In this document: positions 24,001 through 37,685 of the stretch, piece after piece
How the letters are laid out: every line of letters begins with the position of its first letter
How positions within the stretch are numbered: the first letter of the stretch is position 1
Source: Prinia subflava
Taxonomy: Eukaryota > Chordata > Aves > Passeriformes > Cisticolidae
Assembly: GCF_021018805.1 (NCBI RefSeq)
Contig: NC_086253.1
Coordinates: 13,394,735-13,458,734 of the forward strand
Reading direction: 5' to 3'
Length of the DNA stretch: 64,000 nt
Position numbers and translations under genes: made by a program
The notes under the pieces: model-generated
Databases searched by the model: none
Told to the model about the DNA's origin: nothing
What the model saw: the letters and a program-made list of their open reading frames with translations, nothing else

Positions 24001-24288
24001 TGCCTACAAGATGAAATGAGGAATAAAACATAGATTTCATTTTTGAGTTAGGTCATGGTCTTAATTATGATTTTTAGAAAAGATTTTTCAAATAGGAAAT
24101 TTATTGCTTGAATATGATGTGAATCATTATGTATTAGGTTTACTTTAAAAAAAGAAAAAACAGTTTACTTTTTAATGTATGTCACAAAATACATCATCAG
24201 GAAAGAGCACTGGGTTTATTTGCCCTTCATATCCTCCTTTGCTGACTTCTACTTTTTGCTAGCAATGTCTTATAATCATTTGGTTGTG
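21003..24288. other. AT-rich non-coding DNA, no gene seen
   Basis: No gene or mobile element is recognised. The longest frame (22908-23252, minus, 114 codons) overlaps an opposite-strand frame and has no domain, and its codon pattern looks random. Confidence 0.55.
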
Positions 24289-24304
24289 TTTTTTTTTTTT
24301 TTTT
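24289..24304 (+). repeat. T16 homopolymer
   Basis: This is an uninterrupted 16-nt T-run in AT-rich background. Confidence 0.9.
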
Positions 24305-27300
24305 CAACTCCTTTATAAACAGATAAGAAAACATACTCACATTTTGAACTTCCTGGCAATAAGTTCTGTAAGAAAACTAAGTTTCATTGGCCCACTTCAG
24401 GAACACATTATAAATCAGATAATCTGTCTTGGTTCCATGTACAGGCTAGGGGATTCTCTCTAAAATGTGTTATTTGTTGCATAAGTTAATTGTAGGCAGC
24501 TGACTAAAAAGGCTTTGGAGTTCAATTTATTCAAGTTTTCCTTGAAGACTTGACTTTGGAAATGAAGGACCCTGGCTGGGAAAGTCACTGAAATTCAGAG
24601 GGCTGAAAACAAAAATCTTTGAGCTCTCTTAAACAGTTCTCTGCTTTCTCAACCATAACAGCATGATGCTATTAAGCAGTGTCTTTGATCTGCAATAAGC
24701 ATATTTAATTTGAATTCACTTGAAATTACTGCTAGTATCAGCTGAGCCTTTGTGCATCTTCCAGATTGCAGGAATATTATAATATAAAGAATAGCTTCAG
24801 CCCAATCAGTAATATTTGAATCATATGCTTTTTTTCTTCAGCAAATGTCATGTACTGCAAATGACAGCACTTCAGGAATATCACTAAACCAAAAATGAAA
24901 TCTGTCATTCACTCACCTGTTCTGGGCAAAAAAAAACCCGAACCAGTTTTAAGGACCCTATCTCCTGTGGTAAGAAATTTGCATAAAGCAAAATATTGTA
25001 TCATTAAAGTTTCCTCTGGAGGAAATTACTCAAATGTAGTTTTTTCTTGAACATTTGCATATAAGTATTACTGCATAATGAATTTTACCTTACCCAATAT
25101 ACCCAGATTATCAGGATTTCTTCAGGATAGTCATGCGTCTTTGTAAGTGACATGGAAGAAAAAGAAGAAGCTGATAGAAATTTCTATACCTTTTTACTAT
25201 TTTATCATACAATTTTTAAAATTCTTTCAGATATGTACCACGTTTTTCTGTCAAAATAAATAACTCTTAAATATTAACAGGCAATGTTTATTTTCTGTTG
25301 TTTTCTTTTTCTCTTTCCAGCAAGAAGATTCTTATTGGGAACTCTGCTTCTTGATCGTTCTGTGACCTGCTATAATCATCTCAGTCTTCTGTTTTCAAAG
25401 AAATTCACTTCCATCAGTCACTGCATTAATGACCTGTTCCGAGCTTACCCTTGAAAATAGCATTAAGTGGTACTCATTTGTTAGAGACACACATTGCAAT
25501 GTGGGGCCTAATCCAAAGTCTGTGGCTGGGTAACCAAGGTCTTCTCAAGCTCTCAAAAACATTTTGGGTCCCAGACCTTTCAGCTCTGTAACAGCCAGTG
25601 CAGCACCAGTGCATAGCTCCTGTTAATGTAACCAGCACAGCTGTTTCCATACAGAAAGCAATGCCAGAGAGGTGGCTTTGGTGGAACAGCTCATGGACAT
25701 CAAGGAGAGGACTCTGTCTTTGCACCATCTTTACTTTCATGAGAAAATTAAGGATGAATTTACAGCCACAAAGATTTGGCTGTGGTCTTTGGACTTGACT
25801 GGGAGGTCAGCATTCGAAGAGCTCATGCAAACCCACCGAGTCAAATAACACTGCAGAGTTTTCCTAAAAGTCCTTCCAGTTATTTATAGTGTAGCAGCTT
25901 TATGTCACAGAGGATCTCCCTGCTTGTTGGCTTCTTTGGTGAGCAGAAGACCCTTGTAGTCAGACCTTCTGACAGGGAAGCAGGGGCAGTGTCCCCAAGG
26001 TCAACCAGTATTCTTATTCTGAAATGTACCTTGGAAATAGGCAATCTTTTCTTACATGGCAGAAGAGTATTTGAGATATTACATGTTCGGTGTTGAAAGG
26101 CATTCCAGACTGATGGAAATACTCTCCTGAAACATTCCTAGTACATTATATATAAATATATAAACCTATTATAAGAAGGTTTTTTTAAAGATTAATATTG
26201 TACTGGATGGAAGTAGGAGATTCTGATTGTGAAAACCTTTTCTACTCTGAGAGAAACAGAAATCTTAATTTTCTCAATTTCTTAAATATGATTTCATAAG
26301 AAAGATAAAAGAGGACTCTTTTGTGCAACAAATTTTTATCCATATACAACCATTTTTCAGTTCATTAGCTGGCTAACTGAGCATCAAGGAGCAGCCTCCT
26401 ATATCCTGTATTATTCAGAATGGGATATATCAGAATTGAGAACTTCCTTTAAAACACAGACAGAAAAATGGAAACTGGCAAGAAACAATGTCAAAGGAAT
26501 TGTCTGCTGTGGCTTTAGGCTGGGCTGGAAGCTAGAGAGATGCATTGAAAAAATCACTGCTAGCTGACTAACAAGCCATAGGTCTTCAGAAGGACCCAGG
26601 AGGACTCAAGATTTTGTGCCCTAGAGAGAAGACTTAGTGATGGTAAATTTTTTGAGTCTCCATGATAGAAGAAGAGAATAGACTATTTCCTTTAGAAAAT
26701 TTATAATCATTTTGCTCTCTCTTCTGACCTCTTATCATTTTAATTTTTTAAGGCACTTTTAACACAAAGGTGTTACAAGTTATTTCTGCAAGGTATGTGG
26801 GTAGTAGAGGAGAGGGATAGACTAGGTTTTGGTACCTAAGTTCTGGTTGTGGTTTGAGCTTTATGAATGAGTTTCATACTTATGAAGGGTTTTCAATTCA
26901 TTTAATGAGGGAATCCATGCTCAGACATTTTATATTCTTAATTCTCCCAAAAATTCGTTTTAATCTTTTTAAAATTATTTTTCTTTCACTGTGATAAATC
27001 ACGTGATCCTCTAGAAACAGAGAGAACATTTTCCCTTTTCTAGACCTAATCAAAGCCCTTCCAACAGCAGTTGCTGTGTTTGAACACAGAAAAGGTTTAC
27101 AGCTACACTTCCAGTGCTATTCCTCTCCTAAAATTCCATGGAAACTGTTTTTTTCTGTCCAGTGACTATGCAGCAGGAGGATGGCAAAAGGAGAAAAAAA
27201 AATACTGAGGTGACATATAATGCCCTTTCCTGTTACTGTCAAGATTCCTCAGGAAAAAAAAATCCAAGCAGCATATTCCACATATTTTATGGTGTAGGCC

Positions 27301-30300
27301 ACCAGTGACTGGAGCTAAACAAGTTTTCAGTGGATTTGTCCTGCTATGGTGGTGGCAGAATTTTGAGGACAGCTCATTGTTCCTCTTCTGCACAGCAAAA
27401 ATATGCTTTCACAGCAAGATCTCTCCTTCACTATACAGTCCCCAACATATGTTTTCTCAGACAAAATCCTCTGATTTGCTCATAAAATTTGTTTCACCAT
27501 AGAAATATGGTTATCAGCAAGATGGAGACCATGGAATGTCATTCTCAGTAAGGAAGCACATAAGGTAATGGAAAGAAATGTGAATCATGGGAGTTTTTTC
27601 TAGATATCAGTCTTGGCAAAGTGTGCTTTTTTTCAAATTTCTTGACACAATAGGAATAGTGAGAAATACAAAATAAAGTCTGCTGCCTGTTTTAGAAAGG
27701 CAGCAATAGGTGAATAACTTCAGTACCAAGGATGTGCAAATTGAGCTCAGCCTGGAGACAGTCATACAATGGTCACCTATTAACTATGGCTCCTCTCCCA
27801 GTGGGAGCACAGACTGGCACAAATCACAGAAGAATAAAAAAGATCTGTGAGTAGGTATGTAGTAAAGTCAAAGGCCTTTTCCTGGTTAAATACAGAATCA
27901 GAATATAATTTAGTACAAACCAAATTTACGGCATCTTAATTAGAGATGAGATTCTATTTCTCTGTACTGAGAAGCTTCTCAAAGCTTTTTTTCCAGACAG
28001 ATAGGAGCTGCAGCACAGGGAGGCAGTCTGAGGCACATCAGGGTGCGGAGCTGGATGAAGAGTTAACAGTGCCAGGTCTGTGGTACTGCAGTTCTCATGG
28101 AAGCCAACACCAGCCCTCTGCCATCTCCATTCCCTCTTGCTGGGTCCTAGCAGTCCTGGAGAAATCTATGACTGCATTCAGTCCCTTTCTCCCATCACCT
28201 GTTTGCAGGCTCCAGCTTCATCACAGCAGTGCCCTTGCTGTGGCACCCAATAGCTACAACTGCTCATTATGAGTGAGAATATTTGAGAAGAAAAGTTGTG
28301 GGGTTTTTTTTCCTGCTGCATTGAAGCAGACAGAATAAATACTTTACCAGAACTTCTTCTTTAAAAAGATTAAAAAAATAATAAAAGAAATCAAAGACTT
28401 AAGGACACCTGCATTAGAGTGAAGGTACATGTATTTTTTGTCTTCATTGCCCCTACAAATAGTTAAACCTGCAGCAACCAACCTTCTGCAGCATTATGAA
28501 TTAAAAAAGAGGAGGAGAATCCCCAGCTGTTGTTGTCAGCAAGACAAATCTACCTGTGCAATTGGAGACCTCTGTCCTTTTTGCTAAAAAAGAACTGCAG
28601 TATGTGCTCAATACAGATGTGGCTTGTGATACATGCAGCTGTGCTAAAAAGTGCTCCATTGCTCATAGGGTTCCAATATTTGTCTGAAATTGGCAGTGTT
28701 TCAACTTCAGATGAAATCTCAGGCACTGAGGGTAGAGTCTAAAGCAGATGAAGATTTCCAGCAAGCTTCAATAATACATAATGAAACTGCTCTCAAGCTA
28801 CACAGCAGAGAACCAGCACACATGCACTGTACTTCACAGGATCATCTTTTCTTTGTAATACTCACTGTGGGAAGATTTAAAATACAATCAATTCCCTCTT
28901 CTTGGACTGAAGAACCTCTGCAAGAAATGCAGGGATCTCTTTTTTCATGGAGGTGATGTTGAATTTAAGGGAACAAATAAATAGTGACATTTTCACCAAA
29001 GAGAGAAAAACTTTGAAATGCAGAGGCTTCCTATATTCAGAACAGAAGGCAATACCTCTTGTTCCTTCAACTTTTAAATCCTAACATGGAAATATGTAGT
29101 ATAGTTGTTTATACATAACATTATACATAAATACATTGCACATAAATAATGATTCTATGACATCCCTGAGGAAGGAGGCACTGAAGGAAGAGATCTCTGA
29201 GGCAAGTAAGAAACAATTCAGTGAAGCTCCCATTTAATTATCCTCTCTGCTGGAGATCCTCACAAAACTCAGCCAAAGAAGTTCCTCCACCTTGAACGAC
29301 TTTCATCTACCAGAAATAGCAAAAATGCCAATAGGCAGAAAAAATCTATACGTGTAAGAGAGAAATAAAATTTAATGGAGAAAGCCCCTGAACACTGTTG
29401 TGAGTCAGATTGTTGACAACAAAAAATATATAGAAATTTCAAAATAAGAAATAAATAGGTAATATCTAGAAGGATCTTGATTCTTCAGAGAAAAAATAAA
29501 GAGTGACTTTTGGTTTCTAAATATTTTCATTCACACTTTTCCTTATTCCATCTAGTTTTTTCTGACCCCTGTTGAATGTAGGACAACTAGAGCTCATGAA
29601 AAATGTGAGTTATTACAAGATATATTTGTTAGAAGCATTATTTCTGCTTTTAAGTCAGAGGCAAAATTCATTTTTTCTGATCCAGATGAGACTTATTTCA
29701 TCAAAGAATTACTTATATATAATTCAGCAACTTTTTTGGAAGAGAGAGGTTATTTATAAGTAGGCAGTTTTGGTTAGAATGTAGATCTTTCACCTGTAGA
29801 TAAAATCTTTCCTTTAGTGTCTGCCAGAAAAGTAACTAGAAAAAAAAAAGAAAAAAAGAAATAGAAAAGGTCCTAAGACTTTTCCAGATACACTTTCATT
29901 AGCTGGCAGCAAGCCCAAGGGCACTTTTGGGAAGGCACTGTTACAAACACTGAAGTAACCTAGGTATACATGGAGGCTGCTTGGCTTTGTGGCTTTAACC
30001 TTTCTGTGTCCCACGGGGATGTGAGGGTCAGCTGTAAAATCCCCCAAGGCCCTCCAGTTCAGCCCCTGTGATGAGATGTGTGCCAGAGAAGTGCCAGAAA
30101 CAAGCTGCAGTGAGGAGTTCTCTGCAGGGACAGCAGGAGCTCAGCCCTGCTGTGTGATCCAGGAGATGTGATGAGCTCAGGAGCAGCAGCCTGAGCCCTG
30201 CAGCAATCTCTCCAGCTGCTGCTGCTGTTCTCCTGGCTCCAGGACTAAAGCCTGCATTTCTTTATGCATGCACATGTGCAGTAGCTCAACCTGGAGAGAT

Positions 30301-33300
30301 ATTTCCAGTCAGGGAATGTGTTGGTGCTTATTAATCCCAGCAGTGAAGAGAGAAATTAGATCTGAAACTGGGTATTGCACATTCAGGTGAGTGCTTTGAG
30401 AAGGATAAAAATCATGGGCACAAATGTGACCTTTTCTTATGTGTGGCACAAATGAGTCTGGAGAATATTTACTGAATGAACCCCTGGGGAACTTATCAAG
30501 AGTACCTGTCCCAGTTCATAAGTATATGCAAGGCATAAATTGTTGCCAATTCTTCCACTGCTTCACATGCACCCTGGAGCAAAAATGCAGATACAAAAAG
30601 TTATTGGACATCTTCAAGTTTAAGTAGGAAATAAACAAGGTTTTAAAAGATGTCAAATGCACCCAAAATCAGATTTCAATATCCTAAGTAGTAAGTAGGC
30701 AAGCAAACCACTGTGCAGACATACATCTAAATAGTTAAAGCAGAGGAACTGCTCCTTTTGGTAAAGCACATGCTTGAAGTTGCCAAAATGAGACTTTTCA
30801 AGATTCTTTTAAAATATTGCCAACAGGAGGGACCAAGAGTGTTCGGAGCACAACTAGCAATAGTGCAAGCCCTACCAGGCTGTTATTTGTTTTATTCTAG
30901 AGGGCCTGGTGAGAAGGAAAGGGACATGACAGCTGTGCCCAGGCTCTTCTGCAGAGGCAATGCCAAGTATCTGACTCCTCACAAACAGGCACCCACTTCA
31001 CATTTAGTGTATGGGGGAGCTCTGTGCTTTCCTTGGGCTTTCCCCAGCGTAGGGCCCACAGCAGGACCTGGATCTCCATCCACAGTCCCTGTGCAGTGTG
31101 GATGTGAGTCTGCATGGAGAGAAGACAGAGGGCACAGCGGTTCATTGTCTTCAACAACGTCACCCACGTCTGTCATGTCTTCTGACCTCTGAGTAAGATC
31201 CAGCAGTTTGGACTAGGCTTCCTCCTTGTGACTAACACTGACACAGAAGTTTCTGTGGTGCTGCTGTGTGTTTGAGCTGCTGCAAGTGACTGAAAGGCAA
31301 GGCCTGGGGCTGCAGCCCTGGTGTGGTTCCTTGCATGCCTCAGTGGCAGCTGGCAGGGCTGCCACTCGTTCTGCTCCTCTGCAGGGAAACCCACTCACAT
31401 TGCTGGCACACCACTGCAGGCAGCAGGGAAAGCCATGTGCTTCACATTTATCAGCGTGAGGCCTTGTAGGGAAAGGTGGGTTCTGAAGATTAATGAAATT
31501 TTCAAGTTCTCATGGCTCTACATGTAGAATAAATCTTGCTGTTGAATCACAGTAAAGTTTAATTTACTAAATAGACTGATTATTTTGTAGAAATTAGCAA
31601 TAACTTTGGAACAAAACACCACACGGAACAGGCTGAGGAGGAAGATAAGACTTTGCTGCCTATTCATTATTTATCTTTTTGATTATTTCTAAACTAAATA
31701 TAGTGCTATAATAGAGCTTGATTATCATTGTGCTTTCTATATTCTGTTTACATTAAAAATTCAGAAAAAGAACTCAGTATAAAAGAATTTCACATGCAAT
31801 GCACTGAAAGAAAAAATAAAAAACTTAGTGGAGAAATTATGTTCTTCCTGAAAAAGAAGTGACTTTGCATGCTATGAATAGCAGTCTTTCAGTAAGCCAC
31901 CTAATTTTGATAGAATTATAATTTATGATGTATTAATTGGACAAAGCAATATTAATATTTCATCCCAGGAAAAGTTACCCCAAGCTTAGCAAAATAATAT
32001 ATTTCAAACTCTATTTGCCTCCATTCCCAGGAAAAGAAGTCTTGTTTATATTGTCAGTTGGAAAATGGCTCTTAAGAAGTAAGTTTTCATAATACACTTC
32101 ATTTCTTGGAATAATTGAAGCTCCTCTACTTAAAAACATATTTTTAGCTGTGCTTTCTCAGAGAAAATATTAATATTACATCATTATCTGAAACAGCCTT
32201 TCAACTTGTGTAATACAAGGATTCGGTTAATAACCACAAGGATTCTGCTTGTAACGTTCTATCAGTTTTATGAGCAGTTTTGAAAATGTATTTACAATTT
32301 TTAGTAAATTTCCACTTACAACAGTGGAGAAAAATAACCACAACATTACTAAAATTTATTTAACAATTCATACACCATGCTAAATGTTACATTTTATATT
32401 CCAAAATGTTTATCATTCATGATACGTGCCTCAGAGTGGTTTTTACCAAGTATTGAAAAGTATTTTAGTTTTCTCTCATTAAAAAAACACCCTCAGCCTA
32501 TATTTCTCTTTTTTCTTTAAATCACAAAAATCCATTACTTTCAGAATTCCATTAATTATTAAAAATGAAAAAAAGCCCAAAAGAGAAACAAAATTGACTA
32601 GAATTTTTTATACATACAAGGCTCTGATAAAACAGGTAAGGAAAACTTCAAAATAGGTTGTCACTATTAAGTCCTGATAATGAAGTAAGTAGTGTTCAAG
32701 TCAGTCTCTCTACAATTTGACCTGTTTATTTTCTAGAAACAGCCTTTGAAAAGCCTGTCTGCAATTAAGAGCCATGATGGTGTTCATAGGACACAAACCT
32801 TTTCAAAGGGAATATGTATCTGTCACAGACTTTTTTTTTTCCTGTGGCTGTGAATGGAACTTAAATATTCAGCCTTACCTACTGTGCAACTCAAAAATTT
32901 AGAGCCAGACCCTGTGAGTATCATAAGGAAGGACTAAAAATATATTTCAAAGATCCACACACATTTTTAGATTTTGCATATGCCTTTTGGATTGTGACCT
33001 TTTCGAAGCCACAGTTTCATTGTACCTCTGAGGACAGACAACTTACTACAGCCACAGAGAAGGAAGGGAATTGTTATCACATGGCTCCAGGGGCTTTGGA
33101 TTTTAGAAATACACCAAATATCTTTACAGTGTAATTGGATTGATGGCAATGCCATCAGGACAGCAGAGAACATAAATAGCGATATAAATACAAGGAATAA
33201 CCTGACTTCCTATTTCACTCTTTTCTATTTTAAAGCTTAAATGTATCAGATCAGAGAGCTACTAGGCTCAGGTGGGTCTTCATCCCCTATCATAGACATA

Positions 33301-34128
33301 TTTATTTTCACCAACCCTCACTTCAGTTGTATCCCTAAAATTTAAGGTTACATTGTACTGGCACAATAACAAAATCTTAATTATACTGTTTGTGATTTGA
33401 ATTATTCGTTTCTCCTTCCACTAATACCTGAAACAAAGCAACTAATCCATCAAAACCAAAACTAAAAAATCACAGGTGAGTAATAAAGCCAGCTGTCTTC
33501 AATTTGCCCATTGCAGTGTGAAATTGAACAAACGCAGCTTTTTGAGGGGACGTGTGTTCTGTGAAGAAACCCTATTGTATTAACATATTAAGTGCTCCAG
33601 AGTCACAAAGAAAAGAGAGTCTGGTTTTTTTTCTCCCTTGTTGGCAGGGTGTAAATCATGTTTACAAATACCAGTGCTGCAGAGCCACTTTCTGTAACTG
33701 AGGAATTGACAAAAATACCTGACAGCATTTAAGTTCCAGGGCATGATTTTCTTTAAAGTGCACTATGAGGTCACTCAGTTTCTATTGTGGTTTTGTCACC
33801 TATAAAGTTTTAAAAGGGAGTAAGTTGTTGCTCCTTTAATGTAGCTCCATACCATTAAGGCTTTTACTTCTGGAAATGTACCTGCTTTCTGATGGCAGAT
33901 TTTTCTCTCACATCTGTTGGAATTAATTAGCCCCACAAGTTTTACATCAGTGTTTGCAGGGTGGATGAGAAGGAGCAGTCAAGTGCTAGGTTTTATGTCC
34001 CTTGTGTGTCACTTGTCTTCTAATCTAGTTCAGACAATTAACTGAGATCATTTAACTAGAATTTACTGAGGCTGCATGAAGTAAAATCTCTCCCTCACTT
34101 CTGCTTTTTCTTCTCAATTTTTCACACC

Positions 34129-34132
<4 letters not shown>
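24305..34132. other. Long AT-rich stretch, no supported gene
   Basis: Nearly 10 kb pass without a recognisable gene or transposon. GC-richer patches lie at about 30000-30260 and 30900-31450. They raise the chance of longer frames, including 30758-31192 (+, 144 codons) and several overlapping minus frames at 30897-31398. None has a domain, and frames occupy both strands at once. Other frames (25474-25740, 27946-28272, 28690-28956, 32967-33173) are equally uninformative. A good polypyrimidine-AG sequence at 25291-25319 is discussed in the findings. Confidence 0.5.

Positions 34133-34163
<31 letters not shown>
34133..34163 (+). repeat. T31 homopolymer
   Basis: This is a perfect run of 31 T, the longest single-base run in the window. 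On the minus strand it would read as a poly(A) tail, but the adjoining sequence (34164 onwards) shows no AATAAA signal and no gene-like text, so a retrocopy is not supported. Confidence 0.95.
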
Positions 34164-34165
<2 letters not shown>

Positions 34166-36356
34166 TGTTTGCTATGAAATCAGTAGAAATGAAGCAATTT
34201 CAGTTCTTCTGTTGTTGACATGTCCTTCCCTGCTCTGACTGGAGCTCAGGGTCAGGAAAGTTTCGCTAGGATATGAAAAGAAAAAGCCTACATGAGCTAA
34301 AGTGAGATCAGGAGATGAAAAATAGAGAGGGAAGAGACTGCCTAGATAAACCCTTGGCCTCCATTCCAGGATGACCTGACTTCAACACTTTGGTTACAGC
34401 TCAGGGTAGGAGAAACCTTCTTCCATGCATTTATGTCTTTGTATTCTTCAGTCAATGGGATGGAAGACAGGGGTAGAGGACTTCATTTAAGCATTGCCTT
34501 TAGCCTTTGGATTTGAACAGCTGAAAATCTTGGAAAATCACCAGTCTATGGATCACACATTAGGGGAATGAATATTTACTTAATAAACTAAATTGAGGAG
34601 AATGAGTAGGGACTTCTCCAAATCCTCAGTTTATATATTTCATGTAGAGGAAATATTATGGCCCTCAAGATACATTTATCTAGAAATAGCTAAAAATCTT
34701 TTTAACACCGTTGCTTACCTCTATTTTGTACAATAATTTCATTCACTTCTTTGTAGTCTAAACCAATTTCCTCCACCACAGAATTTTATTATTTGCTGAT
34801 TGTCTCTAGGTAGCTTAATTACTGGTAAGAGGATAATGAAGTAAACCTGGAGCCGGTATTTGAGTGGAATGGAACTACTCGAGTGTAATGAGCATTTTAA
34901 ATTTGCCTTTTAGTGCTTTTGGTACTTTGTAAAGACCCTTAACAAAAATGCCTCCTTGCTCCTGCCTTGCCTGTTCAAAGGCAGTCAGGAGTTTAACACC
35001 AAGGGGCAATGTGCCTGCTGGGGGGTGGGCAGAGGGGAAGGGGGGCTTGCTGCTGCCTGGGCTCTTCAGGGCTCCATTTACATCATGCTCTCATAGCCTC
35101 TTCACTGAAATAGAAAAGCTGGAACACTGGGGTCTTAAAAGGTCTCCTGGTGTTTCTTTTTTACCTCAAGTAGACCATTATGACTTACTGTTGATGTCCT
35201 CAAATATTCTAGCAAAGTTCATTATTTTCCATCTACTTAAATAGTCTCCATAATTTCAATTATATCAGCCAGACTTCACCCTTAAAAGTTTTGTTCTGCT
35301 TGCTTGTTTTGCAAGTGGACTCCAAACCAGATCTGACTTCATCTCTAGTGACAAGAAAACTCCCTGTACCCTCCCACACACGGTCTGAGGGATGTCAGCC
35401 CCAGCAGGCAGGAGAGGCTCAGGCACTGGCATGCTCTTGCTTGTGGCTGGATCAAGGAGGCAGCACAAGTCAGGAGGGACAAGGTCTCCCCAGTCTGAGC
35501 ATACACAGGTTAGAGATCAGAGGTTTTAGCTCTGTGTATTGAGCTGTGTTTTCCTCTTACCAGCCGATTCAGAAAATGAGTCCTGATCAGCTTCCTTGAC
35601 TGTGTAACCCAAAGGACTAACCTGAAATTTAAGTGACAGCTTCTTTTCTGCAATTTCTGTTCTTTGTGGTTTGCATGGAGTAATTTAATCAGCTCCAGCT
35701 CTGTAGATGAGGGCAAATGGTGTTTCATTTCCGTGTACAATAGAACAGTCAACTAGGGGTGTTAAAATATACTCATTCACAGAATGAACCAAGGAATATT
35801 TGGGATCCTTTGTGAGTTTAAAGCCTTCTGAAAGAGATGGACAATCCCTATTACCCTTGCCATACGGGGCTATTTTGTGCATTGTTTAAGGCAGAGGAGA
35901 AGAGTGCAGCCCTGCAGCCACTGCCATCATTGTGAGGTTCGGGCAAACACAGATTTTAAGGGCAAGTTTCCGACTGCTGATGGCTCATTGTGTCCCCCCA
36001 GCTCAGCCCAGGCCTTGGAGCTGAACTGCCTCAGCAGGATCAGTGTCTTCTCAGCCTTTACTAGCAGGTACTTAGGTGGTTTGACAGTCAGTGATACTTG
36101 ATGCAGTTTTAGTTCTGCCCTTTCCTTAGAAGGAGTCACAAGACTGATTGCTGCTAGAAAGAAAGGTGACTAAAATGAAATGCTGCAGTTCTAGTCACAG
36201 GGATTTAACCTGTTGCCACTGGGCCTTTAAGAGACAGATACATCTGAGTCTTAAAGAGTCTCATACCACAGTAAAAACTCTAGTAGCCCTGACTGTGCTT
36301 TTCAGCTGACTCCTGTGAAAACAGGGCCAAGCAAGGAAGTGTTGTCAGCACCAGAT
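34164..36356. other. Non-coding DNA with moderately GC-rich patches
   Basis: GC-richer patches at about 34940-35060 and 35340-35480 carry frames of 67-98 codons on both strands without recognisable domains. No CR1 tail or other mobile-element signature is visible. Confidence 0.5.
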
Positions 36357-36406
36357 GAATCTTTGGTCTGTGAGCTGAATCTTCGATCTGTGAGCTGAAT
36401 CTTCTT
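36357..36406 (+). repeat. 20-bp tandem duplication, about 2.5 copies
   Basis: The units starting at 36357 and 36377 (GAATCTTTGGTCTGTGAGCT and a copy with two differences) are adjoining, and a third partial unit follows at 36397. It is a local slippage duplication. Confidence 0.85.
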
Positions 36407-37264
36407 GAATTATGGTGTCATATACATGTAGAACATAATCAGTATGCACCATAAATAACACAGCCATAAAACCATACTTGGCTGAGTCCTGTCATGGCAT
36501 ATCAGGTACAGAAAGTGTGCAGAATTCAACAGATCCTCGTCCCATGTGCCCCAAGAGTTAATTTGGCCTGTTATCTTTCTTGTCCTGTTAACATTTATTT
36601 GCACCTAATAAGGCATGAAGTCATTACTTGTGGTGTATGTCCTAACATTTAATCCCATGGTGTCATATTTTAATTGTACAGAAAAGTATCTAAATGGTTC
36701 TAATTCCCTAAGGATATGGTTATCCAGTAATGATCACAACCCTTGAAGCTGCCTTATTACTTTTATTGAAATAAAATCCTTCATGACTGAAATACTACAT
36801 AATTTTAAAATTACATCAAAATGAATTTGATGGTTTAAAAGAACAGATTACAAATTTAGTTCATACAAGGCTGCCCATAAGCAATACCTTATAGAGCACT
36901 TTCACATACCAAGTCGCCTAGCTATAAAAGGAAAACGCTTCAAACACTCAAGAAATGTGGCTGAGGGCATGACATCTTCATAGGCCCCTGAGGGGTCCAT
37001 GAGGCTCAGACCAATAAGTATGGTTTGAGGCTTCAGCCTTTTTAATGTATATTACATAGCATGTGATCAGATGGAGATGAAGCACCACTTGCCATGATAC
37101 TGGGCCTGAGCTGATTAAGTCACTCCATGCAAACCACAAAGAACAGAAATTGCAGAATAGAAGCTGTCACTCAAGATTCAGCTCAGTCCTTTGAGCTGTA
37201 TCTCACTGGTAGCACAGACTAGAATTCAGCCTTTACTTCCACAGAAACAAAATAAAATCAAAAT
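36407..37264. other. AT-rich non-coding DNA, no gene seen
   Basis: Nothing is recognised. The segment leads directly into an antisense CR1 copy. Confidence 0.55.
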
Positions 37265-37685
37265 ATTATGATTTTGGGTTGGAGGGGACAGTAAAGATGG
37301 TTTCAAGACCCCTCCTATGGGCAAGGACACGTTCCACTAGACCAGATTGCTCAAAGCTCCATCCAACCTTAAACACTGGCCTTAAACACTTCCAGGGATG
37401 GGGCATCCATAATTTCTCTGGGCAACCTGTGCCAGTGCCTCATCATCCTCACAGTAAAGAATTTCTTCCTCATATCTAAACTAAACGTGCCCCTTTTAGT
37501 CTGAAGACATTCCCCCTTCTTCTATCACTACATACCCTTGTAAAAAGTCTCTCTCAATCTTTCTTGTAGCCCTCTTTAGGTACTGGAAGGCCACAAATAG
37601 GTCTCCCTGAAGCCTTCTCTTCTCCAGGTTGAACAATCCCAATTTCCTTAGCCATCCTCATAGGACAGGTACTCTACCTCTAAAG
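37265..37685 (-). mobile_element. CR1 LINE 3' fragment, antisense
   Basis: This is a clear CR1 copy read from its 3' end. It starts with ATTATGATTTTGGGTTGGAG and GGGACAGTAAAGATGG (the reverse complement of the family 3' end), then CACGTTCCACTAGACCAG, TTGCTCAAAGCTCCATCCAA, ACACTTCCAGGGATGGGGCA, CTCTGGGCAACCTGTGCCAG, GTAAAGAATTTCTTCCTCAT, and finally TTCTCTTCTCCAGGTTGAAC with AATCCC near 37620-37640. These are the standard blocks of the avian CR1 3' UTR and ORF2 end in reverse order. It is truncated at the element's 5' side near 37685. It is inactive. Frames such as 37279-37479 are repeat-derived. Confidence 0.92.

Noticed and set aside
30758..31192. 144-codon plus-strand open frame
   Set aside because: It is in a GC-richer patch with overlapping minus frames, with no domain, no splice context and no recognisable homology. 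Chance is the simpler reading.
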